64,000 nt of DNA from Wenzhouxiangella sp. XN79A (lineage in GTDB: Bacteria > Pseudomonadota > Gammaproteobacteria > Xanthomonadales > Wenzhouxiangellaceae): contig NZ_JAAWWS010000140.1 of the NCBI RefSeq assembly GCF_012272825.1, positions 1 through 64,000 on the forward strand, in the 5' to 3' direction. The stretch's first letter is position 1; the number at the start of each line of letters is the position of its first letter. The position numbers and the translations under genes were made by a program. The notes under the pieces are model-generated. The model was not told where the DNA came from. It saw only the letters and a list, made by a program, of their open reading frames with translations, and did not search any database. Of this stretch, positions 26,669 to 36,265 are shown in pieces.

Positions 26669-27919
26669 TCACGCCAGCATGGTGCGGGCCCGTTCGAGGG
26701 CGTCGAGGAAGGTGTCGATCTCGCCGCGGGTGGTGTAGCAGCCGAAGGAGACGCGGGCGGTGGCCGGGACGCCGAAGAACTGCATGACCGGCATGGCGCA
26801 GTGGTGGCCCGTGCGCAGCGCCACGCCGAAGTGATCGACGATGGTGCCGATGTCGTTGGCGTGGGCGCCATCGACGATGAACGAGATCACCGGCCCCTTG
26901 TTCGCCGCCGTGCCGAGGATGCGCAGGCCGTCGATGGCCTGCATGCGGTCCGTGGCGTAGGTCAGCAGGTCCTGCTCGTGGGCGGCGATCGGATCGATAC
27001 CGATGCGGTCGAGGAAATCGAAGGCCGCGCCCATGCCGATCGCGCCGGCGATGTTCGGGGTGCCGGCCTCGAACTTGTGCGGCAGCTCGTTGTAGGTGGT
27101 CTCTTCGAACGAGACCCGCAGGATCATCTCGCCGCCGCCCTGCCACGGCGGCATGGCCTCGAGCAGCGGCTCACGCCCGTACAGCGCGCCGATGCCGGTG
27201 GGCCCGTACATCTTGTGGGCCGAGAAGGCGTAGAAGTCGCAGCCGAGCGTCTGCACGTCGACGTGCACGTGCGGCAGCGCCTGGCAGCCGTCGATCACGG
27301 TCACGATGCCGCGCTCGCGGGCCATCGCGCAGACGCGCTCGACCGGGTTGATGGTACCCAGCGCATTGGAGACGTGGACCAGGCCGATCAGCCTGGTGCG
27401 CTCGGTGATCAGCGCTTCGAGCTCGTCGAGCAGCAGCTCGCCGCGTTCGTTGATCGGCGCCGGCTTCAGCACCGCGCCGGTCTGCTCGCAGACCAGCTGC
27501 CACGGCACGATGTTGGAGTGATGCTCCATCGTCGAGACGATGATCTCGTCGCCGGGCTCCAGCCGCGGACGGGCCCAGGCCTGGGCGACCAGGTTGATCG
27601 CCTCGGTGGCGCCCCGGGTGAACACGATTTCACGCTCGGACTTCGCGTTCAGGCCCGCGCGCACCTTCTCGCGCGCGGCTTCGAAGGCCTCGGAGGCCTC
27701 GACGCTGAGCTGATGCACGCCGCGATGGACGTTGGCGTTGTACTCGGAATAGAACCGCGTGGTGGCATCGATCACGCACTGCGGCCGCTGCGCGGTGGCC
27801 GCCGAATCCAGGTAGACCAGCGGCTTGTCGTGCACCGTCCGCGCCAGCACCGGAAACTCCGCGCGCAGCGCGTCGATGTCCAGCGGGGGCGTCGTCATGT
27901 CGTGTTCGGCTCGTGCCAT
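26669..27919 (-). CDS. sufS: Cysteine desulfurase SufS
   Basis: The 416 residues from ATG 27919 are preceded by AAGGAA. It is a PLP enzyme of the group II cysteine desulfurases: PLP-lysine Lys236 in FSAHKMYGPTG and active-site Cys374 in RTGHHCAMP, with VYLDSAATAQRP and HHSNIVPWQ as further family motifs. It takes sulfur from cysteine and passes it on for Fe-S cluster building on SufBCD, usually through SufE or SufU, neither of which is seen here. A repeat element (27959-28127) separates it from sufD, and another lies just after its stop. Confidence 0.93.
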   Translation of the reverse strand: MARAEHDMTTPPLDIDALRAEFPVLARTVHDKPLVYLDSAATAQRPQCVIDATTRFYSEYNANVHRGVHQLSVEASEAFEAAREKVRAGLNAKSEREIVFTRGATEAINLVAQAWARPRLEPGDEIIVSTMEHHSNIVPWQLVCEQTGAVLKPAPINERGELLLDELEALITERTRLIGLVHVSNALGTINPVERVCAMARERGIVTVIDGCQALPHVHVDVQTLGCDFYAFSAHKMYGPTGIGALYGREPLLEAMPPWQGGGEMILRVSFEETTYNELPHKFEAGTPNIAGAIGMGAAFDFLDRIGIDPIAAHEQDLLTYATDRMQAIDGLRILGTAANKGPVISFIVDGAHANDIGTIVDHFGVALRTGHHCAMPVMQFFGVPATARVSFGCYTTRGEIDTFLDALERARTMLA

Positions 27920-27958
27920 GGTCGTTCCTTCTCTGAGCTCAACGTCAGCAAACGATGG

Positions 27959-28127
27959 AAACCACAGATTCCGCGGATTCCGCAGATCGATGAGACGCTG
28001 CACGTCCGCGGCGGTCACTCGGCGCGTGCTGTCCAGCAGAACGGTCCGCTACCCGAAGGGGCTCATCGAACGCGGAATTCCTGGTGTCGGTTCTGTCTGT
28101 TCTGCGCAATCCGCGAAATCTGCGGTT
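27959..28127. mobile_element. Short copy (B) of the ACCGCAGATT inverted-repeat element
   Basis: Ends AACCACAGATTCCGCGGATT (27959) and, inverted, AACCGCAGATTTCGCGGATT (to 28127) agree in 22 of 26 positions. The 169-bp copy lies between sufD and sufS and carries no gene. Confidence 0.65.
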
Positions 28128-28153
28128 CCGGCTTTTCAGGTTCTTCTCGAGCA

Positions 28154-29368
28154 TCAGGCCCGCGACTTCAACCGTTCCAGCAGCCAGTCGGCCAGCGGGC
28201 CGGGTTCGAGGTCGTCGAAGACGGCGGCGGCGAAGCCGTATTTGAGCAGCGCGGTGGCTTCGCGTTCGCTCAGGCCGCGGGAGCGCAGGTAGAAGCGGGC
28301 GTCGTCGTCGAGCTGGCCGATCGTCGCGCCGTGGCTGGCGGTGACCTCCTCGGCGTGGATCTCCAGCTCGGGCTTGGTGTTGATCCGCGCGTTCTCGCTC
28401 AACAACAGGTTGCCGGTGTTCATCTCGGAGTGGCTGTCGTCGGCGCCGGGCACGATCAGGATGCGGCCGTTGAACACGCCGGTGGCCCGGTCGTCGGCCA
28501 GGATGCGGAAGCGCTCCTTGCTTTCGCTCGGGCCGACGTGGTGCTCGATGGCCGTGTGGTAGTCGACCAGTGCGCGACCCTCGAGCGTGGCGACGCCGTG
28601 GATGGCGCCGCGGGCGTTCGGCGCGTCGAGCGACACGCGCAGGTCCTGTCGGGTCAGCGCACCGCCGGCATCGGAGATGAACGCACGGTAGTCCGCGCCG
28701 GCCGCGACCCGCACGGTGGCGTGTTCGATCCAGGCCGTGTCGCCGCCGCTGCGGTCGATCGCGTGCAGCAGCGTGGAGCGCTCGCTCATCCGGATGTCCA
28801 GCACCGCGTTGTGCAGCCCGGCACCGCCGCCGGTCTGCACTGCGACCAGGGTCAGTGCGCTGTCGGGCGCCAGTTCGACGTGCAGCCGCGGATGGACCGC
28901 GCCTTCGAAGTCGGCATCGACCGTGGAGACGACGACGATCGGTCGCTTGACCGCCTCGTCGACGACCAGTTTCCAGCCCTGCCCCAGCCGGGCCAGGTTC
29001 AGCCAGGCGAACGCGTCGTTCGGGCCGTCGGCGACCAGCGCATCGACATCGACGTCGTCGGCGACCAGCCCGGTCAGCGACGCGCCGCGCGGCAGCCGGG
29101 TTGCCGACGGATCGATCTCGCCGTTGTGCATGTGGACGACCGCGCAGTCGAACGGCAGCGCCGGCGGTGCCGGCGGCGTGCCGACATCGAGCGAGCCGGC
29201 GAAGGCGCGCTGCTCGATCAGGGTCAGCGGCGTGTACTTCCAGTTCTCGGTCTTGCGGTGCGGAAACCCGTGCTGCATCAGCACCTTCTGTGCCTGGCTG
29301 CGCAGTTCGGTGAAGCCGTCGCGAGGCAGTTCGGCGGCCGGGGCCAGGCGTTCGAGCAGGGCGCTCAT
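28154..29368 (-). CDS. sufD: Fe-S cluster assembly protein SufD
   Basis: The 404 residues from ATG 29368 match SufD: N-terminal KTENWKYTPL motif (residues about 38-47), a central beta-helix, and a C-terminal NTKPELEIHAEEVTASHGATIG with the histidine of the SufB-SufD interface. SufD pairs with SufB and two SufC ATPases to form the scaffold; it supports iron acquisition. It follows sufC by 4 bp and is co-transcribed. Confidence 0.93.
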   Translation of the reverse strand: MSALLERLAPAAELPRDGFTELRSQAQKVLMQHGFPHRKTENWKYTPLTLIEQRAFAGSLDVGTPPAPPALPFDCAVVHMHNGEIDPSATRLPRGASLTGLVADDVDVDALVADGPNDAFAWLNLARLGQGWKLVVDEAVKRPIVVVSTVDADFEGAVHPRLHVELAPDSALTLVAVQTGGGAGLHNAVLDIRMSERSTLLHAIDRSGGDTAWIEHATVRVAAGADYRAFISDAGGALTRQDLRVSLDAPNARGAIHGVATLEGRALVDYHTAIEHHVGPSESKERFRILADDRATGVFNGRILIVPGADDSHSEMNTGNLLLSENARINTKPELEIHAEEVTASHGATIGQLDDDARFYLRSRGLSEREATALLKYGFAAAVFDDLEPGPLADWLLERLKSRA

Positions 29369-29372
29369 CGTG

Positions 29373-30137
29373 TCAGGCTCCGGCCGCTTCGGCGGGTTCG
29401 TCGTCGAGGAACGCATAGCCTTCGCGTTCCAGCCGCTCGGCCAGCGAGCGATCGCCGCTTTCGACGATCCGACCGTCGGACAGCACGTGGACGTGGTCCG
29501 GCTCGAGGTAGCCGAGCAGGCGCTGGTAGTGGGTGATGACGACGAACGATCGCTGCTCGTCGCGAAGCCGGTTGACGCCTTCGGCAACCAGCTTCAGCGC
29601 GTCGATGTCGAGGCCGGAGTCGGTCTCGTCGAGCACCGCCAGCTTCGGCTGCAGCACGGCCATCTGGACGATCTCGTTGCGCTTCTTCTCGCCGCCGGAA
29701 AAGCCTTCGTTGACGGCGCGCTTGAGCAGCGCTTCGTCCATCTTCAGGGCCTTGAGCTGCTCGCGCACGGCCTTCAGGAAGGCCATCGAATCGACTTCCT
29801 CCTCGCCGCGTGCCTTGCGCTGCGCGTTGAGCGCTGCGCGCAGGAAGTAGGCGTTGTTCACGCCGGGAATCTCGACCGGGTACTGCAGCGCGAGAAACAA
29901 CCCGGCGGCGGCCCGCTCCTCGGGTGCCAGCGCGGCCAGGTCCTGCCCTTCGAACAGGATCCGGCCCTCGGTGATCTCGTAGCCGTCGCGCCCGGCCAGC
30001 GTGTAGCCCAGCGTCGACTTGCCGGACCCGTTCGGACCCATGATGGCGTGCATCTCCCCGGCCCCGATCTCGAGGTCCAGGCCTTTGAGGATTTCCTTGC
30101 CGTCGACTTCGACGTGCAGATTTTCAATCTTCAACAT
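29373..30137 (-). CDS. sufC: Fe-S assembly ATPase SufC
   Basis: The ABC-type ATPase has 254 residues from ATG 30137 (GTG 30149 is an alternative). Walker A GPNGSGKSTLGYTLAG, signature FSGGEKKRNEI, Walker B LAVLDETDSGLDIDAL and the switch histidine in VVITHYQRLL are all present. It drives conformational change in the SufB-SufD scaffold during cluster formation. The start at 30137 gives the usual SufC N-terminus MLKIENLHVEVDG. An inserted repeat element separates it from sufB. Confidence 0.93.
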   Translation of the reverse strand: MLKIENLHVEVDGKEILKGLDLEIGAGEMHAIMGPNGSGKSTLGYTLAGRDGYEITEGRILFEGQDLAALAPEERAAAGLFLALQYPVEIPGVNNAYFLRAALNAQRKARGEEEVDSMAFLKAVREQLKALKMDEALLKRAVNEGFSGGEKKRNEIVQMAVLQPKLAVLDETDSGLDIDALKLVAEGVNRLRDEQRSFVVITHYQRLLGYLEPDHVHVLSDGRIVESGDRSLAERLEREGYAFLDDEPAEAAGA

Positions 30138-30160
30138 TGACTCACTCACAAAAAAATCGG

Positions 30161-30598
30161 AACCGCAGATTTCGCGGATTCACGCAGATTTGAAATTCGA
30201 AACGAAGCGCTTGTGCTCGAGTGAACGCCCCGCAAAGTTGAGCAGCAGGCCACGACTGCTTTCGGACACCCGCAGATAGTTCAGGATTTGCGCGCGATCG
30301 ACCGGACCGATCTCACGCACCGCTTTCAGTTCTACGATCACGTCGCCAAAGCAGACGAAATCGACTCGATACGACGAAGGAAGAACCTCGCCCTTGTATC
30401 GAACATACAGGGCTTGCTCTCGTCGGTAAGGAATCCCCCGGGCATCGAACTCCAAAGCCAGTGCGTCCTGATAGACCGCTTCAAGAAAGCCCGGACCCAA
30501 TTCCTTGTGCACTTCCATCGCCGCGCCGATGATCGAAAAGGTCTGGGGATCTCCCTTTCCGACGTCATAATCTGCGCGAATCTGCGAAATCTGCGGTT
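30161..30598. mobile_element. Long copy (C) of the ACCGCAGATT element carrying a GxxExxY gene
   Basis: The terminal inverted repeats 30161-30190 and 30569-30598 are 30 bp long with 27 matches (AACCGCAGATTTCGCRGATT at each end). The only gene inside has its first codons in the right repeat and its stop in the left one. The element lies between sufB and sufC. Confidence 0.75.
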
Positions 30599-30602
30599 CC
30601 AT
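30180..30602 (-). CDS. GxxExxY protein (PDDEXK nuclease-like)
   Basis: A 140-residue protein. The family motif is GFLEAVY (Gly38, Glu41, Tyr44) within GAAMEVHKELGPGFLEAVYQ. A PDDEXK-type site is visible as Asp81 and Glu91-x-Lys93 (YRVDFVCFGDVIVELKAV). The family is widespread and annotated as nuclease-like but has no established role. Residues 2-11 (EPQISQIRAD) are translated from the right terminal repeat and the final FKSA plus stop from the left, so gene and repeats form one unit. It starts 5 bp after sufB and is probably carried on the suf transcript. Confidence 0.85.
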   Translation of the reverse strand: MEPQISQIRADYDVGKGDPQTFSIIGAAMEVHKELGPGFLEAVYQDALALEFDARGIPYRREQALYVRYKGEVLPSSYRVDFVCFGDVIVELKAVREIGPVDRAQILNYLRVSESSRGLLLNFAGRSLEHKRFVSNFKSA

Positions 30603-30607
30603 GTCGT

Positions 30608-32071
<1,464 letters not shown>

Positions 32072-32126
32072 GCCCGATTCCTGATGGCTGCTGCGTTGTG
32101 GGTTCGTTCGCTCGGCGTTCGTCGAA

Positions 32127-32576
32127 TCACGACGACGCCCTCTCGACGCGGGCGACCAGTTCGATGGCCGGCGCCCGCGGCGCGGCCAGGTCGGCCAGGC
32201 TCATCGCGTCGAGCGCCCGCTCGACGGTCTCGCCGATCCGGCGCCAGTTGCCGCGCAGGCTGCAGTCGTGCTCGCGCGCACACAGGCCCGGCTCCAGTCC
32301 GCACTCGGTCAGCGCGATGGGCCCTTCCATGGCCCGGATGATGGCCGCCACCGACACCTCGGCCGGCGCGGTCACCAGGCGATAGCCGCCGTTGACGCCG
32401 CGCACCGATTCGATCAGGCCGGCCCGGGCCAGGGTCTTGAGGACCTTGGCCACGGTCGGCGGCTCCAGGCGCGTGGCTTCGGCCAGCTGAGCCGCCGACC
32501 GGCACTCGCCGGGCGCTGCGGCCATTTCGGCCAGCACCACGGTGGCGTAGTCGGTCAATTTGCTGATTCTCAACAT
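32127..32576 (-). CDS. Rrf2-family SUF regulator
   Basis: The 149 residues from ATG 32576 form an Rrf2 winged-helix protein: [19 protein letters not shown], a recognition helix in [18 protein letters not shown] and the wing [10 protein letters not shown]. Cys92, Cys99 and Cys105 can bind an Fe-S cluster that senses the cell's Fe-S status, as in IscR and the SUF system regulators. It leads the suf operon and probably controls it. The spacer to the divergent amgK (32577-32728) includes an AT-rich patch on the minus strand (TTAAAATAATACC) suited to a promoter; no full operator is recognised. Confidence 0.88.
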   Translation of the reverse strand: MLRISKLTDYATVVLAEMAAAPGECRSAAQLAEATRLEPPTVAKVLKTLARAGLIESVRGVNGGYRLVTAPAEVSVAAIIRAMEGPIALTECGLEPGLCAREHDCSLRGNWRRIGETVERALDAMSLADLAAPRAPAIELVARVERASS

Positions 32577-32728
32577 CGGCGGCTCCGCTGTCAGGGACCT
32601 GGTGACCGGATCCCGGTGAAACAAGACCAGATTGGTATTATTTTAACCGAAGCCGATGAACGGTGGCGAACCCGCGAGACACCGCAGGCCGACGCACCGG
32701 ATCGCGGCGGGCAAGGCAGAATGCACCG

Positions 32729-33742
32729 ATGACCAAGCAACCCACTGACCCCGACGCCCGCGAGCGCGCCGCGCGCGCCTTCGCGGAGGCCGCGCTCGGC
32801 CGCCCCGCCGCGAGCTGGGCGCCGGCCTCGGCCGATGCCAGCTTCCGGCGCTATTTCCGCATCATCGCCGACGGCCACAGCTTCGTCGTGATGGACGCGC
32901 CCCCCGAGCGCGAGGCACTGGCGCCATTCGTCGACATCGCCGCTCGACTGGCCGCTGCCGGCCTCGAGGTGCCGGCCATCGAGGCCCAGGACCGCGAGCA
33001 CGGCTACCTGCTGCTGGGCGATCTCGGCCGCCTGCCCTATCACCACCGACTCGACGCCGACAACGCCGACGCGCTGTTCGCCGACGCGCTGAACGCGCTG
33101 ATCCGGATGCAGTGCCGGGCGGCCATCGACGGCCTGCCGGAGTACGACGCCGCGCTGCTGCTGCGCGAGCTCGCCCTGTTCCCGGACTGGTTCCTGGCCC
33201 GCCACTGGCAGGTCGAGGCGAGCGACGCCGAGCTCGACGACTGGGAGCTGGTCTGCATGACCCTGATCCGCTGGGCGCTGGATCAGCCGCAGGTCTTCTG
33301 CCACCGCGATTTCATGCCGCGCAACCTGATGGTCGTCGACCCGCCGGGCGACAACCCCGGCATTCTCGATTTCCAGGACGCCGTGGTCGGACCGATCAGC
33401 TACGACCCGGTCTGCCTGTTCCGCGACGCCTTCCTGAGCTGGCCCGAACAGCGCGTGCTCGGCTGGCTGGAGCAGTACCGGCGCGACGCCGCGGACGCCG
33501 GGCTGCCGGTGCCGGCCGATGCCGAATTGTGGCGCCGGACCTGCGACCTGATGGGCGTGCAGCGCCACCTGAAGGTGCTCGGCATCTTCGCCCGGATCCG
33601 CTACCGCGACGGCAAGCCGCACTACCTCGACGACGCGCCGCGCTTCTTCGGCTACCTGGCCCACGCCATCGCGCGAAACCCGGAGCTGGCCGTGCTCGAC
33701 CGCCTACTCCAGGCCTGGCGGGCCCGCGCCGTCGTCGCCTGA
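32729..33742 (+). CDS. amgK: N-acetylmuramate/N-acetylglucosamine 1-kinase AmgK
   Basis: A 337-residue kinase of the aminoglycoside phosphotransferase fold. Its catalytic loop is CHRDFMPRNLMV (His192, Asp194, Asn199) and its metal-binding segment ILDFQDAVVGPISYD (Asp214). SADASFRRYFRI near the N-terminus is typical of AmgK. In Pseudomonas AmgK phosphorylates MurNAc at the anomeric position and MurU then makes UDP-MurNAc, a cell-wall recycling shortcut that bypasses fosfomycin-sensitive synthesis. murU lies 2.5 kb downstream on the same strand, with two minus-strand genes between, so the pathway is complete here. The 3' end overlaps the FHA gene tail by 39 bp. Confidence 0.87.
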   Translation: MTKQPTDPDARERAARAFAEAALGRPAASWAPASADASFRRYFRIIADGHSFVVMDAPPEREALAPFVDIAARLAAAGLEVPAIEAQDREHGYLLLGDLGRLPYHHRLDADNADALFADALNALIRMQCRAAIDGLPEYDAALLLRELALFPDWFLARHWQVEASDAELDDWELVCMTLIRWALDQPQVFCHRDFMPRNLMVVDPPGDNPGILDFQDAVVGPISYDPVCLFRDAFLSWPEQRVLGWLEQYRRDAADAGLPVPADAELWRRTCDLMGVQRHLKVLGIFARIRYRDGKPHYLDDAPRFFGYLAHAIARNPELAVLDRLLQAWRARAVVA

Positions 33743-34885
33743 ACCCTCGTCGCCCGGCGGCTCGTCGGGCTCCGACGGCTCCTCGGGCTCCGACGGACCG
33801 GGATCGATCGGCGGCGGCCGGGTGCTGTCGTCGCCCGGCGGCTCGACGTCGGCGTCACCGCCATTGGCCTCACGCGCCTTCTCCTGCGCAGCCTCGTCGG
33901 CCTCACGCTCGTCCAGCAGCCGCTGCCGCGCCGCGTCGGCGGCCTCGAACACCTCGCGCTGCGCGGCGTCGGCCGCCTCGGCGGCCTTCGGCTCGGCCAG
34001 CTGCAGCACCGGCGGCAGGAAGATCGGCTGGAGCGGGATGGTCTCGTTGTCGAGGAAGGCAAAGGTCGGGTCGTCGGGCAGATGCTCCAGCGCCAGCGAG
34101 ACGGCCACCGCGACCAGCGCGATCGCACTGCGCCGCCACAGGGACAGATGGAAGGCCAGGTACAGGATGCTCCAGAGGTACAGGAACAGCACCAGGTAGC
34201 CGCGCGCCTCCGACAGCGCCATCCACCAGGGATAGCTGTCGTCGGACGCGTTGAAGACCGCCAGGTCGATCAGGAAATCGAGGCTGCCGGCCACGAAGAA
34301 CAGCACCACCAGCAGGCTCAGGTGAGCCACGAAGTTGCCGCCGCGCCGGAACAGCACCGACAGGAAATAGACCACCACGGCCAGCGTGACGAAGCCGATG
34401 ACCTCCCAGAGGTTGTCCTTGACCACGCTTGCCCAGCGGAACTCACCGATGGTCGTCAGCGCCGTACCGCCGACCTTTGCGCCCAGGTAGGCCAGCACCA
34501 GCGCGACCAGCACCAGCGGCTTGCCCAGCCACAGCAGCAGGACTTCGGAAAACCGGATCTTCACCGCCGCCGGCACCGGATGGTCGCCGAGCAGGATGCG
34601 CACTCGCGAACGTCCGATCAGGAACACGTCGCCGCTTCGGACCTGCTCGCGCTTCAGGTGCGAACGATGGCGCGGCCGGCGGATGCCGTTGACGCTGCCG
34701 CGGTCCTCGATCCACAGCCGGCCCTCGTCGTCGAACACCAGTCGGGCGTGCCGGGCGTCGACATGCTCGTCGGTCAGGATCACGTCGTTGTCGTAACCGC
34801 GCCCGATCCAGACCTGGTGGGCATCGAACTTCTGGCGCTCGAGCACGTTGTTGGTGGTCCCGAGCTGCTCGATCACGACGTCCAT
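33704..34885 (-). CDS. FHA-domain integral membrane protein
   Basis: A 393-residue protein. Residues about 20-95 form a forkhead-associated domain (WIGRGYDNDVILTDEHVDARHARLVFDDEGRLWIEDRGSVNGI) with the conserved GR, RH and NG positions that bind phosphothreonine. About five membrane helices follow (residues about 120-290), and the tail is an alanine/glutamate-rich stretch ending in a long proline/glutamate/aspartate-rich segment. It starts inside the 3' end of the serine protease gene (13-bp overlap), so the two are coupled. It probably senses phosphorylation at the inner membrane. Two Ser/Thr kinases occur about 22 kb away, but a link is speculative. Confidence 0.8.
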   Translation of the reverse strand: MDVVIEQLGTTNNVLERQKFDAHQVWIGRGYDNDVILTDEHVDARHARLVFDDEGRLWIEDRGSVNGIRRPRHRSHLKREQVRSGDVFLIGRSRVRILLGDHPVPAAVKIRFSEVLLLWLGKPLVLVALVLAYLGAKVGGTALTTIGEFRWASVVKDNLWEVIGFVTLAVVVYFLSVLFRRGGNFVAHLSLLVVLFFVAGSLDFLIDLAVFNASDDSYPWWMALSEARGYLVLFLYLWSILYLAFHLSLWRRSAIALVAVAVSLALEHLPDDPTFAFLDNETIPLQPIFLPPVLQLAEPKAAEAADAAQREVFEAADAARQRLLDEREADEAAQEKAREANGGDADVEPPGDDSTRPPPIDPGPSEPEEPSEPDEPPGDEGSGDDGAGPPGLE

Positions 34886-36159
34886 GACACGGCCTCCAGA
34901 AGTCGTTCGTGGAAGCGCCGGGCCTGCTCCAGGCCGACCCCGGCCAGGGTGTAGTGGATGAACACCGCCTCCGGTCCGTCGCGCTGGGCGCGGGCGACGA
35001 ACAGCACGTCGTAGAGGCCGGGATAGTCGGCGTAGGCGCGGACGCAGTAGCTCGTCTTGAACGCCACCGGCGCCAGCGAGGGAGGCGCGGTCCAGTCCTC
35101 GCTGCACTCGAACGCGGTGACGTCGTCCTCGCCGGCGCGGTTGAAGGCCAGGAAGGTGTTCTGGCTGAACGCCCGGGCCAGCTGGAAGCCGTTCAGCGAA
35201 TCGCTGCGGAACCAGCCGAACAGGATCTCCAGCGGGCCGGTATCCAGCGAGCGGGACAGGTAGATCCGGTCGTTGAGCGTGCAGTTCGACGTGCTCTGCT
35301 GCCAGGGCTGGTCCGGATCGGCGTCGCGGCTGCCGCCGGTGCACGAGATCCAGGGCCGGATTTCGCGCGGGATGTCCAGCGGCCCGAACGGCTCCGGCGT
35401 CCAGTCGCCGGCCAGCAGGTCGTCGAGCATCGCGTCCTGGTGGGCGAGGATCCGGGCCGGGATGCGTTCTCGCAGTTCGTCCAGCGGCGGCGCCGCCGAC
35501 GGCGCGCGCTCGATCAGCCGGCGCAGGTTGTCCACCGGCACCAGGAAACTGACCGAGTTGCCGGCCCCGGCCACGTTGATGCCGACGACTTCGCCGGCCA
35601 GGTTGACCGCCGGACCGCCCGACATGCCGGGGTTCAGCGCGCCGGTGAAATGGATGTTCTTGCGGTACTGGTTCTGCAACAGGCCGTTGTAGGTGCCCGG
35701 CACGATGCTGATGCCGATGTCGTAAGGGTTGCCGAGCGCCAGCAGCGTCGACCCGTCGGACGGTGCGGTCTTCGCCAGTTCGAAGACGGCGCCCGGGCGC
35801 ACCGCCGGGTCGTCGATCCGCACCAGGGCCAGGTCGTGCAGCACGTCGACGTCGAGCAACTCGAGCGGCCCGGTCTCGCCGACGACGTCGCGATAGCGCA
35901 GGGTGTAGCGGTCGGGATCGAGCAGGTATTCCGACACGACGTGGTAGTTGGTCGCGAGCCGCCCGGCGCCGTCGACGGCGAACGCGCTGCCGATGGCGTT
36001 CTTGTTGTTGCTGACCCGATCGACGACTTCGACCGTGAACAGCCCCGGCTCGAGGACCTCGAACAGCGCGCTGTATTCGCCGTTCTGCGCGGCGGCCGGC
36101 AGGGTCAGGACGATCCACGCCACCAGCGCGGTCAGTCCTCGTGCAATCGATATCGACAT
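34873..36159 (-). CDS. Trypsin-like (HtrA-type) periplasmic serine protease
   Basis: 428 residues with a signal peptide (GLTALVAWIVLTLPAAAQ). The chymotrypsin-like domain carries His73 (ATNYHVVSE), Asp109 (VLHDLALVRI) and Ser180 in LNPGMSGGPAVN, the S1C triad. No PDZ domain follows. Instead about 200 residues of unassigned sequence contain paired cysteines (SCTGG, NCTLND, FECSED, YCVRAY), which may make disulfides in the periplasm. Its stop overlaps the start of the FHA membrane protein, suggesting one functional unit. The location between amgK and murU hints at envelope maintenance, but this is inference only. Confidence 0.82.
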   Translation of the reverse strand: MSISIARGLTALVAWIVLTLPAAAQNGEYSALFEVLEPGLFTVEVVDRVSNNKNAIGSAFAVDGAGRLATNYHVVSEYLLDPDRYTLRYRDVVGETGPLELLDVDVLHDLALVRIDDPAVRPGAVFELAKTAPSDGSTLLALGNPYDIGISIVPGTYNGLLQNQYRKNIHFTGALNPGMSGGPAVNLAGEVVGINVAGAGNSVSFLVPVDNLRRLIERAPSAAPPLDELRERIPARILAHQDAMLDDLLAGDWTPEPFGPLDIPREIRPWISCTGGSRDADPDQPWQQSTSNCTLNDRIYLSRSLDTGPLEILFGWFRSDSLNGFQLARAFSQNTFLAFNRAGEDDVTAFECSEDWTAPPSLAPVAFKTSYCVRAYADYPGLYDVLFVARAQRDGPEAVFIHYTLAGVGLEQARRFHERLLEAVSWTS

Positions 36160-36265
36160 GAACGCCCGAGTCAGGTGAAGGAACCCGAAGCCTACCCGAC
36201 CGGGCGTGACCCCGGTGGACCGGGCAGCGCTAGAATCCCGGCATGCCCTGCCGCCGAGTTCCAAG

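Noticed and set aside
26444-29536. A 1030-codon plus-strand open frame opposite sufS and sufD
   Set aside because: It is the antisense shadow of high-GC coding sequence; residue composition is histidine/arginine/glycine-rich without domains, while the minus strand carries clear suf genes.
32577-32728. IscR-type operator upstream of the Rrf2 gene
   Set aside because: The AT-rich patch has arms of only three bases and does not match the known IscR type 1 pattern.
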